Positions 25,971 through 33,015 of a stretch of DNA of 64,000 nucleotides are shown here, piece by piece (position 1 is the stretch's first letter; every line of letters starts with the position of its first letter). Location: the NCBI RefSeq assembly GCF_014287675.1, contig NZ_JACOPQ010000001.1, positions 310,001 to 374,000 of the forward strand, written 5' to 3'. Under the pieces are notes generated by a model. That model was not told the origin of the DNA. It saw only the letters and a list, made by a program, of their open reading frames with translations, and ran no database searches. Position numbers and translations under genes: made by a program. The DNA is from Lawsonibacter faecis. GTDB taxonomy: Bacteria; Bacillota; Clostridia; Oscillospirales; Oscillospiraceae.

Positions 25971-26471
25971 ATGAAGCTGTATCTGGACCTGGATATGGAG
26001 AAATGCTCCGCCTGCGGCGCCTGCGCGGTGGCCTGCATGGACCAGAACGACATCGACCCCGACAGAGAGCTTCCCTTCCGCAATGTGTTCTGCGTGGACC
26101 GCCGTGACAGCGCAGGCGTGGAGAGCGTCTGCGCGTCCCTCTCCTGTATGCACTGCGCCGACGCCCCCTGTGTGCCGGCCTGCCCCTCCGCCTGTCTCGC
26201 CAAGGACGCGGAGACCGGCTTCACCCTTTACGACAACCAGAACTGCATCGGCTGCCACTCCTGCGCCATGGCCTGCCCCTTCGGCGTCCCCTCCTTCAAC
26301 AGCCAGGGCAAGATGGAGAAGTGCGACGGCTGCTCCGTCCGCCTGGCCCACGGCATGGAGCCCGCCTGCGTCCGGGTCTGCCCCACCGGCGCGCTCAGGG
26401 TCTACACCGAGGAGGCGTACCGGGCCGTCCACGGATCGAGGTCCATCCTCAGGGTGCTCCAACTGCTGTAG
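25971..26471 (+). CDS. Four-cluster [4Fe-4S] ferredoxin subunit
   Basis: This 166-residue protein has sixteen or more cysteines in the DmsB/NrfC/HycB layout: CSACGACAVAC at 12-22, CMHCADAPCVPACP, NCIGCHSCAMACPFG and CDGC ... CVRVCPTGAL. It can hold four [4Fe-4S] clusters and would be the electron-transfer subunit of the molybdopterin enzyme encoded 7 bp upstream. It has no signal peptide, so the complex stays in the cytoplasm. Confidence 0.93.
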   Translation: MKLYLDLDMEKCSACGACAVACMDQNDIDPDRELPFRNVFCVDRRDSAGVESVCASLSCMHCADAPCVPACPSACLAKDAETGFTLYDNQNCIGCHSCAMACPFGVPSFNSQGKMEKCDGCSVRLAHGMEPACVRVCPTGALRVYTEEAYRAVHGSRSILRVLQLL

Positions 26472-26525
26472 AGGTGCACGCGGGCGCATCGGGATGACTC
26501 TGCTCTCCCACAAACCAAGCGAAAG

Positions 26526-26571
26526 AACTCCCCCCTGATGTAGACAAATAAAACTACATCAGGGGGGAGTT
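26526..26571 (+). terminator. Perfect 18-bp hairpin after the ferredoxin gene
   Basis: The arms 26526-26543 and 26554-26571 are perfect complements around a 10-base A-rich loop, 54 bp after the ferredoxin stop. It probably ends the catabolic transcript although no T run follows. Because the IS3-family remnant begins right next to it, it could instead be part of that element. Confidence 0.6.
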
Positions 26572-26930
26572 GTTATATGACAAGAAGATATCAAAACGAA
26601 GAAGCATTTCTGCCGCAGAGCAATCAGAATTATGAAAAAATATGGTCTGATACCTGACGATACGCAGAAAGAGACTGTGTCAAAATTTAGGGCAGCAAGT
26701 GCATCGATACCAAGACCGTCCGGGCCGCCAATTCCACGCCACCAGCCCGAACACAAAATGATTGACCGATATGGTCACTTCTATAACTACGAGCGCACCC
26801 AATTGAAGACAGATGCGGCACCGTTTGCGCTGCGCCGCTCCCGCTAAAGCCTTTTGTATCCGTATATTGGATTTTTTCTCCTGTCCGTATATTGGGAGGC
26901 GTTCAGATTTTCATGTTATAGTCCCAAATC
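26572..26930 (+). mobile_element. Decayed IS3-family insertion sequence (limits approximate)
   Basis: The transposase remnant is followed by an AT-rich tail in which TCCGTATATTGG occurs twice, at 26859-26870 and 26884-26895, typical of the 3' end of such elements. The left limit is uncertain. The right limit seems to lie at about 26920-26930, where the convergent peptidase gene loses its normal ending, so the element probably inserted into that gene. Confidence 0.6.
26581..26847 (+). pseudogene. IS3-family transposase OrfB remnant (internally deleted)
   Basis: The frame holds two recognisable ends of an IS3-family transposase. The first is an N-terminal helix region, RRAIRIMKKYGLIPD (near 26614-26660). 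The second is the C-terminal tail MIDRYGHFYNYERTQLKT (from 26758), which in intact copies ends the integrase domain. Between them only about 33 residues remain, so the DDE catalytic core is gone. There is no usable start. It is a decayed insertion sequence, not a working gene. Confidence 0.75.
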
Positions 26931-29900
26931 AGCCTTTGTAACCGTCCCATCGGGCCGGACCTCGCCGCCGGTGTCCAGGCTCAGCCGTCCGTCGGCGACC
27001 GCCCAGTTCACCGCTTCCCTGGCCCAGGGGGACAGGGAAGCGCCGTCGCTGATGACCGGAACCGGCTCCGCCTCGGGGCAGCCCGCCAGCCGCCACAGGA
27101 TCACGGCCAGCTGCTCCCGTGTGACGGCCTCATCGGTGCGCAGATCGCCGCTGCCGTCCCCCAGGAGGAGGCCCGCGGCTTTGGCCGTCTCCACGCCGCC
27201 GCAGAGCAGCTCCGCCAGCGCGCCCCGGGTAAGGGGCGCGGCCGCGCCGAAGGGGGCGAACACGGTGTCGAACAGTCCGGCGTTGGCCTGCAGCACGGCG
27301 CTGCCGCCCACAGTGGAGCGCGCGCCCTCCTCCACCAGCCGCTTCAGCTCCGGCGCCATCGCCTTCAGATCCGCCGGAGTGGTGGCCTTGATCTCCCGCA
27401 GGAGCCTCAGCCTGTCCTCCGTCCCCCTGCCCCGCTCGGCGTATTTGGCCGCGTTCACCCCCTCCGCCAGAGGCCCGGAGGGCAGGGCCGCAGAGGAGTA
27501 GGTCTTTAAAATATATCCGTCCATCTCCGCCTGGGTCAGTTCCTCCGCCTCCGCCCACCGGGGCAGAGCGTCGTAGGCGTCGTAGGTGGCCTTCACGTTG
27601 GGGTCCCGGTAGGTGGTGAGGAACGCGCCGATCTCCCCCACCATGAAATAGGGGCCGTATACGCCCAGGTCGTTTCGCAGGGTGGGGAAGAGATAGCGGT
27701 CGGTGATGACCTGGGAGAGCACCAGATCGCTGCCGCTGCCGTCGATGCCGCAGGCCTCCGCCCCGGCCCCCGCCAGGTTGTACTGGATGTTGGTGTCCAT
27801 AACCACGCCCTCCCGGGCCGCCGGGACGCTGAGCCCGCCCCAATCGGCGGCAGGCCTTTCCCCGGCGGGGATATCCCCCCAGAACCGCTCCATATTGGCC
27901 CGGTGGGCCCGGATTGCCTCGCCGCTGCCCGCGTAGATGTCCAGTGCGCCGGTCTTGTCATGGAGGAGGGCTCGGGCCGCTTCCAGCAGCTCCTTCACCC
28001 GGCCCGGGCCGCTCTCCAGCAGGGCCTCCACGTCCTTGAGAAAAGCGGCGTATTCCAGCCCGGTCATCTGATTGAGGGCGGCGTACGCCGTCCCGTATCG
28101 GGCCATCGCCCGGTTTAACTGGATGCCGGGCGGATAGGCGGCCGCCGTCAGCTCGGCGTTCTGCCGAATAAGGCCCACCTGGGTCTTCAGCGCGGCGGTA
28201 TCCGTGCAGTCCGTGGCGAAGAGCAGCTCCTTCAAGAGGTCCAGCCCCTCCTGCTCCTCCCCGGTCATGGACGTCCAGTCCAGGGTCAGCGTCAGCCGCT
28301 CCCCGTCCCGGCGCTCCACCACGTTGGGCACCACGGCAAGGCCGGGGAGGTAGCGGCTCACGCGCCCGGCGGCCTGGGCGGCGGTGCACTGCGCGGTGTC
28401 CAGGCTGCCCATCAGCCCCGCGTAGAGGCTCACCCAAGGCAGCATGTCGGCGCTCACGCCGGAGAGGTCCAGGTAAATCACCGTGCGTCCCGCGCCGTTT
28501 ACATCGGCCTCCGCCGCCAGGGAGCGGACAGCGGCCACGGTCTTCTCGTCCACGGCGATCTCCCGCACCTCCTCGGGCAGCTCCGCCACGGTAAGGGCCT
28601 GGAGGGAGGCCACCAGCCCGGCCGGGGCGGGCTGGGTGGACCAGGCGGTGAAGTCGGCTGTCTCCTGTATCAGCGCCGCAATCTCCGCCTCGGTCATGGC
28701 CGCCTTTTTCGCGGCCAGCTCCGCCGCCAGGGCGGCGTCCTCCTGCTCCCGGAGACCGGGGACTGGTACGGTGAGGGTCAGGGCGCTGTGGGGGTTGCCG
28801 ATGAGGTATTTGGCGGCAAGTTCCTCCAGGCAGCCGCTGTCCAGCCCGGCCCGGAGCTTCTCAAGGGCCGCGCCGTACCGGTTCAGCCAGTCCAGCCCCT
28901 GGCCGCCGGCCCAGTGCTGGGCCACGTCCAGCGCCAGGTAGATGCCCGCGTTGGACCGCTCCATGCAGGTGAAATTGTCCATCTGCAGCCCCGCGATGAC
29001 CGCCTGCGCAGCTTCCCGGTCCAGGCCGTCCCGGACGATGCCGGCCAGCGCGGTATCTACGGCGGATTTCAGGGTCTGTTCTCCGCCCTCGGCCACGCCG
29101 GCGGCTCCGAAGGTCACATAGGGCGCGTAGGTGTCGTCGAAGAATATGAAGGGGGACGCTCCGGGCAGGGCGGTCTGTATGGCCCGGATCACCGGAGAGC
29201 CGGGGTGGTTCAGAATCTCCGCCAGGACGGAGAGGGCGATGCGCTCCTCCCCGGTCGCTCCGTTGGCCGCCATGCCGTAGTCCGCCACGGCGGCGGCGGC
29301 GGAGCCCTCCTCCACAGGGTACTCGTACCGACCGGACACCGGCGCGGCCAGGGGCGCGATGGCCCCGCCGTCCACCGCAGTCGTCTTGCGCTCAAATTCC
29401 GAGAGGTACTCCCGGTCCAGCCACTCCAGCATCCGGTTGAGGTCCAAATCCCCGTAGAGAATGATGAGGGAATTGGAGGGGTGGTAATAGGTCTCGTGGT
29501 AGTCCAGCAGGTCCTGCCGGGTGAGCTCCGGGATGCGGGCGGGGTCGCCGCCGGAGTTGTTGCCCACTATGGAGCCTGGGAAGAGGGTCTTCTCGTGGTT
29601 GAACGAGGCCTGCCCCGCCAGGTCCACGGAGCCCTTCATCTCGCTGTAGACCGTCCCCGTCAGGGTCAGGGGCGCGTCGGCGCTGAGGAGTTCATATCGC
29701 CACGCCTCACGCCGGAAGAGCCGCTCCTCCGTGCGGATCAGCGGGTGGAAGAGGCCGTCCATATAGTAGTCCATCAGCTTGAGGAGCTGGTCCTCCGACA
29801 GGGAGCCCAGGGGATAGGTGGTCATATTGTCATAGGTAAACGCGTTGCCGAAGGTGTTGTAGGTCTGGTTGAACACCGGGAAGGTAAGGTTGGGCGAGGG

Positions 29901-30227
29901 GTACTTGTCCGACCCGGAGATGGTCACGTGCTCAAAGACGTGGGGGATGCCCCGGTCGTCCAGCGCGGGGGTGCGGAAGGTGATGTCGAAGGCCCGGTTG
30001 GGGTCGTCCGACGCGATGAAGTATACGGTGGCCCCGGATTTGATATGCACCAGGGTGACGGTCTCCGCCCCGGCGGCGTCCAGCGTCCCCCGGTCCGTCA
30101 CCCGGAAGCCGTGGACAGTCCGCCCCAAGGCGGGCAGGGTTTCCCCTCCTCCCGCCGCAAGGCCCGGCGCCGAAAGCCCTATGGCCAGTGCGCACGCAAG
30201 GAGGAGGGAGAGCAGTTTTCGTCTCAT
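26916..30227 (-). CDS. Secreted M16C metallopeptidase with SLH domains, C-terminus truncated
   Basis: This 1103-residue protein is an insulinase-type (M16C, presequence-protease-like) zinc peptidase. The inverted zinc motif HVFEH is at 96-100 (His96, Glu99, His100), with the third ligand probably Glu174 in EERLFRREAWRYE. A signal peptide (RRKLLSLLLACALAIGLSAP, AxA near 23-25) shows export, and the start at 30227 follows AAAGGA. After the four peptidase modules come SLH-type repeats (TRGALAELLCGGVETAKAAG; LSPWAREAVNWAVADGR). The last repeat stops at TVTKADLGL instead of the usual TRAEVAAILMRF ending, at the edge of the IS3 remnant. It probably digests peptides at the cell surface. Confidence 0.9.
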   Translation of the reverse strand: MRRKLLSLLLACALAIGLSAPGLAAGGGETLPALGRTVHGFRVTDRGTLDAAGAETVTLVHIKSGATVYFIASDDPNRAFDITFRTPALDDRGIPHVFEHVTISGSDKYPSPNLTFPVFNQTYNTFGNAFTYDNMTTYPLGSLSEDQLLKLMDYYMDGLFHPLIRTEERLFRREAWRYELLSADAPLTLTGTVYSEMKGSVDLAGQASFNHEKTLFPGSIVGNNSGGDPARIPELTRQDLLDYHETYYHPSNSLIILYGDLDLNRMLEWLDREYLSEFERKTTAVDGGAIAPLAAPVSGRYEYPVEEGSAAAAVADYGMAANGATGEERIALSVLAEILNHPGSPVIRAIQTALPGASPFIFFDDTYAPYVTFGAAGVAEGGEQTLKSAVDTALAGIVRDGLDREAAQAVIAGLQMDNFTCMERSNAGIYLALDVAQHWAGGQGLDWLNRYGAALEKLRAGLDSGCLEELAAKYLIGNPHSALTLTVPVPGLREQEDAALAAELAAKKAAMTEAEIAALIQETADFTAWSTQPAPAGLVASLQALTVAELPEEVREIAVDEKTVAAVRSLAAEADVNGAGRTVIYLDLSGVSADMLPWVSLYAGLMGSLDTAQCTAAQAAGRVSRYLPGLAVVPNVVERRDGERLTLTLDWTSMTGEEQEGLDLLKELLFATDCTDTAALKTQVGLIRQNAELTAAAYPPGIQLNRAMARYGTAYAALNQMTGLEYAAFLKDVEALLESGPGRVKELLEAARALLHDKTGALDIYAGSGEAIRAHRANMERFWGDIPAGERPAADWGGLSVPAAREGVVMDTNIQYNLAGAGAEACGIDGSGSDLVLSQVITDRYLFPTLRNDLGVYGPYFMVGEIGAFLTTYRDPNVKATYDAYDALPRWAEAEELTQAEMDGYILKTYSSAALPSGPLAEGVNAAKYAERGRGTEDRLRLLREIKATTPADLKAMAPELKRLVEEGARSTVGGSAVLQANAGLFDTVFAPFGAAAPLTRGALAELLCGGVETAKAAGLLLGDGSGDLRTDEAVTREQLAVILWRLAGCPEAEPVPVISDGASLSPWAREAVNWAVADGRLSLDTGGEVRPDGTVTKADLGL

Positions 30228-30371
30228 TATTTTCATTTCCTTTCTCACTTGTTTTGTCTTCCCAACGGGGTCCATTCTATCCGTCCGGAGTCAAGAAAGG
30301 CCCAATTTTCCATAAAGTTTTTATAAACTGGAATCCCCAAGAGCATTTAAGCTATTTTTCTAAATTTCCAG

Positions 30372-30400
30372 TTGTCAGCCCCCTATCCTTGGTGTATAAT
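30372..30400 (+). promoter_or_regulatory. Sigma-A promoter of the EF-G paralogue
   Basis: TTGTCA (30372-30377), a 17-bp spacer and a perfect TATAAT (30395-30400) lie about 70 bp upstream of the start, with AAGGAGAGG as the ribosome site. Confidence 0.85.
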
Positions 30401-30471
30401 GCCTAATATAGGCGCGCCCGCCCCCAATGGGGCGTTCTATAGATCCCACACGTAAGGAGAGGAAATAAATT

Positions 30472-32550
30472 ATGAGCTATTCCGCGCAAAACATCCGTAA
30501 TATTTGCCTGCTGGGGCATGGTGGAAACGGAAAGACCTCCCTGGCCGAGAGTATGCTGTACCTGACCGGCGGCACTGCCCGCCTGGGCAAGACCACCGAC
30601 GGCAACACTGTGTGCGATTACGATCCCGAGGAGACCAAGCGCCAGATTTCCATCTCCATGGCGGTCGCCCCGGTGGAATATAACGGCTGTAAAATCAATG
30701 TGCTGGACACACCGGGCTATTTCGATTTCTCCGGCGAGGTCATCGAGGCCCTGCAGGTCGCCGACGCCGCCGTCCTCGTCTGCTCCGCCAAGGGCGGTAT
30801 GAGCGTGGGCGCCGAGAAGGCCTGGAAGCTCTGCGACAAGCGGAAGCTGCCCCGCATCGTGTACATCTCCAAGACCGATGAGGAGAACTCCGACTATAAC
30901 GCCGCCTTCGCCACCCTGCGCGAGCGCTTCGGCAAGAACATCGCGCCCGTGGTGGCCCCCATCTGGGACGCCGACAAGAAGGTCATCGGCATCATCGACG
31001 TGCTCCACAAGCGCGCGTTTGAGGCCGGTCCCAAGGGCGAGCGGGTGGAGATCGACGTCCCCGCCGACAAGCTCCCCGTTCTGGACGAGCTCTACGATGC
31101 CCTGAAGGAGTCTGTGGCCGAGACCAGCGAGGAGTTCATGGACAAGTACTTCGGCGGTGAGGACTTCACCTATGCCGAGATGATCCAGGGGCTTCGCCAG
31201 GGCGTCAAGGACCTGAGCCTCTTCCCCGTGGTCTGCGGCAGCGCTGTCTCCGGGCTTGGCACCCGTATGCTGCTGGACACCATCGTGGAGCTGCTCCCCA
31301 ACCCCCTGGAGGGCCAGCCCCTGACCGCCGAAAACGCCGACGGCGATCTCAGCGAGTTTGTGGCCGCCCCCGGCGCCCTGCCCGCCGCTTTCGTCTTCAA
31401 GACGGTCTCCGACCAGTACGGCAAGTACTCCTATGTGAAGGTTCTCTCCGGCAACCTGAAGCCGGATATGCCCATCGTCAACGCCCGCACCGGCGCCACC
31501 GAGAAGCTGGGCCGCCTGTATGTGATGACCGGCAAGAAGGCCGACGAGGTCAAGGAGCTCTCCTGCGGCGATATCGGCGCCGTGGCCAAGATGGATAAGC
31601 TGAAAACCGGCGACACCCTCTGCGACGCCCGCAAGGTGGTCAAGGTGGAGGCCATTCCCTTCCCCGAGCCCTGCTATTCCGTGGCCATCACCCCCAAGAC
31701 CAAGGGCCAGGAGGACAAAATCGCCGCCGGCCTCACCCGCATGAACGAGGAGGACCTGACTTTCAACTGGGTCAACAACGCCGAGACCCACCAGATGGTG
31801 GTCTCCGGCACCGGCGATATGCAGATGGACGTGCTGGTGTCCAAGCTGAAGAGCCGCTTCGGCGTGGAGTCCGAGCTCTCCATCCCCCGCGTGCCCTACC
31901 GCGAGAAGATCCGCAAGAAGGTGGAGGTACAGGGCCGCCATAAGAAGCAGTCCGGCGGCCACGGTCAGTTCGGCGACGTCAAAATCCGCTTTGAGCCCGG
32001 CGAGAGCGAGGAGCTGGAGTTCTGCGAGGAGGTCTTCGGCGGCGCGGTGCCAAAGAACTACTTCCCCGCCGTAGAAAAGGGCCTGCGGGACGCGGTGCAG
32101 CACGGCGTGCTGGCCGGCTACCCTGTGGTGTACCTGAAGGCCACCCTCTTCGACGGCTCCTATCACCCCGTCGACTCCTCCGAAATGGCGTTCAAGACCG
32201 CCGCCCAGGTGGCCTATAAAGCCGGTATGCCCGACGCCAGCCCCGTCCTGCTGGAGCCCATCGGCGAGCTGAAGGTCACCATTCCCGACAGCTACATGGG
32301 CGACGTCATCGGCGACCTGAATAAGCGCCGCGGCCGCGTCATGGGTATGAACCCCGACGGCGAGGGCAACCAGATTGTAGAGGCCGAGGTCCCCATGGCC
32401 GAGATGGGCACCTATGCCATCGATCTGCGCTCCCTCACCCAGTCCCGCGGCTCCTTTACCTTCCATTTCGTGCGCTACGAAGATGCCACTCCCCAGGCGC
32501 AGGAGAAGGCCATCGCCGAGGCAAAGGCCATGGCTGAGGAAGCCGAGTAA
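30472..32550 (+). CDS. Elongation factor G-like GTPase (EF-G paralogue)
   Basis: This 692-residue translational GTPase has all EF-G domains but an altered GTPase core. The P loop is GHGGNGKT (15-22) instead of AHIDAGKT, the G3 motif is DTPGYFDF, and the G4 motif is SKTD near 133 instead of NKMD. Later regions read GHGQFGDV and GRVMGMN, as in EF-G. This matches the second EF-G type common in Clostridia and other phyla, not the main fusA product next to rpsL/rpsG. A role in translation (translocation or ribosome recycling under special conditions) is inferred. It is monocistronic with its own promoter and terminator. Confidence 0.9.
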   Translation: MSYSAQNIRNICLLGHGGNGKTSLAESMLYLTGGTARLGKTTDGNTVCDYDPEETKRQISISMAVAPVEYNGCKINVLDTPGYFDFSGEVIEALQVADAAVLVCSAKGGMSVGAEKAWKLCDKRKLPRIVYISKTDEENSDYNAAFATLRERFGKNIAPVVAPIWDADKKVIGIIDVLHKRAFEAGPKGERVEIDVPADKLPVLDELYDALKESVAETSEEFMDKYFGGEDFTYAEMIQGLRQGVKDLSLFPVVCGSAVSGLGTRMLLDTIVELLPNPLEGQPLTAENADGDLSEFVAAPGALPAAFVFKTVSDQYGKYSYVKVLSGNLKPDMPIVNARTGATEKLGRLYVMTGKKADEVKELSCGDIGAVAKMDKLKTGDTLCDARKVVKVEAIPFPEPCYSVAITPKTKGQEDKIAAGLTRMNEEDLTFNWVNNAETHQMVVSGTGDMQMDVLVSKLKSRFGVESELSIPRVPYREKIRKKVEVQGRHKKQSGGHGQFGDVKIRFEPGESEELEFCEEVFGGAVPKNYFPAVEKGLRDAVQHGVLAGYPVVYLKATLFDGSYHPVDSSEMAFKTAAQVAYKAGMPDASPVLLEPIGELKVTIPDSYMGDVIGDLNKRRGRVMGMNPDGEGNQIVEAEVPMAEMGTYAIDLRSLTQSRGSFTFHFVRYEDATPQAQEKAIAEAKAMAEEAE

Positions 32551-32562
32551 TCGTCTGATAAT

Positions 32563-32598
32563 AAGGTCCGCGCCGGATAATTCCGGCGCGGACCTTTT
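32563..32598 (+). terminator. Rho-independent terminator of the EF-G paralogue
   Basis: A 14-bp perfect stem (32563-32576 with 32583-32596) ending in TTTT begins 12 bp after the stop codon. Confidence 0.9.
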
Positions 32599-32634
32599 AC
32601 CGGGCGCGGCTTTCCGGATGTACCGCCCCATCTG

Positions 32635-32671
32635 CGCAGGGCGGCCCTAAAGGGGCCGCCCTGCGTTTTTT
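32635..32671 (+). terminator. Second, tandem terminator
   Basis: A 13-bp GC-rich stem (32635-32647 with 32653-32665) is followed by TTTTTT. It lies only 36 bp after the first terminator, with no gene between, and directly precedes the MATE leader promoter, so it insulates that promoter from read-through. Confidence 0.88.
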
Positions 32672-32689
32672 CCCACACGCCCGCCCCGG

Positions 32690-32718
32690 TTGACAATTCC
32701 CATCCCCAGACCTATAAT
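32690..32718 (+). promoter_or_regulatory. Consensus sigma-A promoter of the MATE leader
   Basis: Perfect TTGACA (32690-32695), a 17-bp spacer and perfect TATAAT (32713-32718). It is the strongest promoter match in the window and drives a leader of about 290 bases before the efflux gene. Confidence 0.92.
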
Positions 32719-32749
32719 AATACCACTCCAACAGAAAGGCGCGGTGGTC

Positions 32750-32824
32750 ATGTCTATTACCCTGCCGCTCTGCATCGAACTCCGCTCCGAACAAATGGAT
32801 ACGGTGGGCGTTGTTCGGAGCTGA
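32750..32824 (+). CDS. Possible 24-residue leader peptide
   Basis: An ATG at 32750 behind a weak GAAAGG site opens a 24-codon frame (starting MSITLPLCIELRSEQ) that ends with TGA at 32822-32824, inside the first leader hairpin. It may be a regulatory leader peptide or chance. No run of codons for one amino acid is present. Confidence 0.3.
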   Translation: MSITLPLCIELRSEQMDTVGVVRS

Positions 32825-32944
32825 TAAGGTTTTCTCACCGGCGAGGCAGATGAAACGGCGGGTCCAGTACCCGTCTGATTGTGTTGCCCGCCGGACGGAG
32901 TAAACAATGGTATGGCCGCGGACCGTCCTGGTCCGCGGCTTTTT
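32786..32944 (+). promoter_or_regulatory. Structured leader with terminator upstream of the MATE gene (candidate riboswitch)
   Basis: The leader can form a hairpin from CTCCGAACAA (about 32788) and TTGTTCGGAG (32811-32820), a middle domain in which GGCGGG can pair with CCCGCC and CCGGC with GCCGG, and then a 10-bp GC-rich terminator (GCCGCGGACC/GGTCCGCGGC) followed by TTTTTT, ending near 32944. GGACGG before the terminator is complementary to CCGTCC in its loop region, so an antiterminator can form. MATE genes in Clostridia are the known targets of the guanidine-IV (mepA) riboswitch, which makes that class the first candidate. The class is inference; the attenuator layout is visible. Confidence 0.6.
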
Positions 32945-33015
32945 TGTATCCACCACCCCGGTGGGGGCCGCGCTGTGCGGCCCCCGCTTATTTTTTTCTG
33001 ATTGGAGTTTTTCCC

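Noticed and set aside
23606..26224. An 872-codon minus-strand open frame over the molybdoenzyme gene
   Set aside because: No recognisable family and low-complexity composition; the plus strand encodes conserved molybdopterin and ferredoxin proteins in this place.
26859..26895. The repeated TCCGTATATTGG as the start of a CRISPR array
   Set aside because: There are only two copies 25 bp apart, no spacers of regular length and no cas genes; it is part of the IS3-family remnant.
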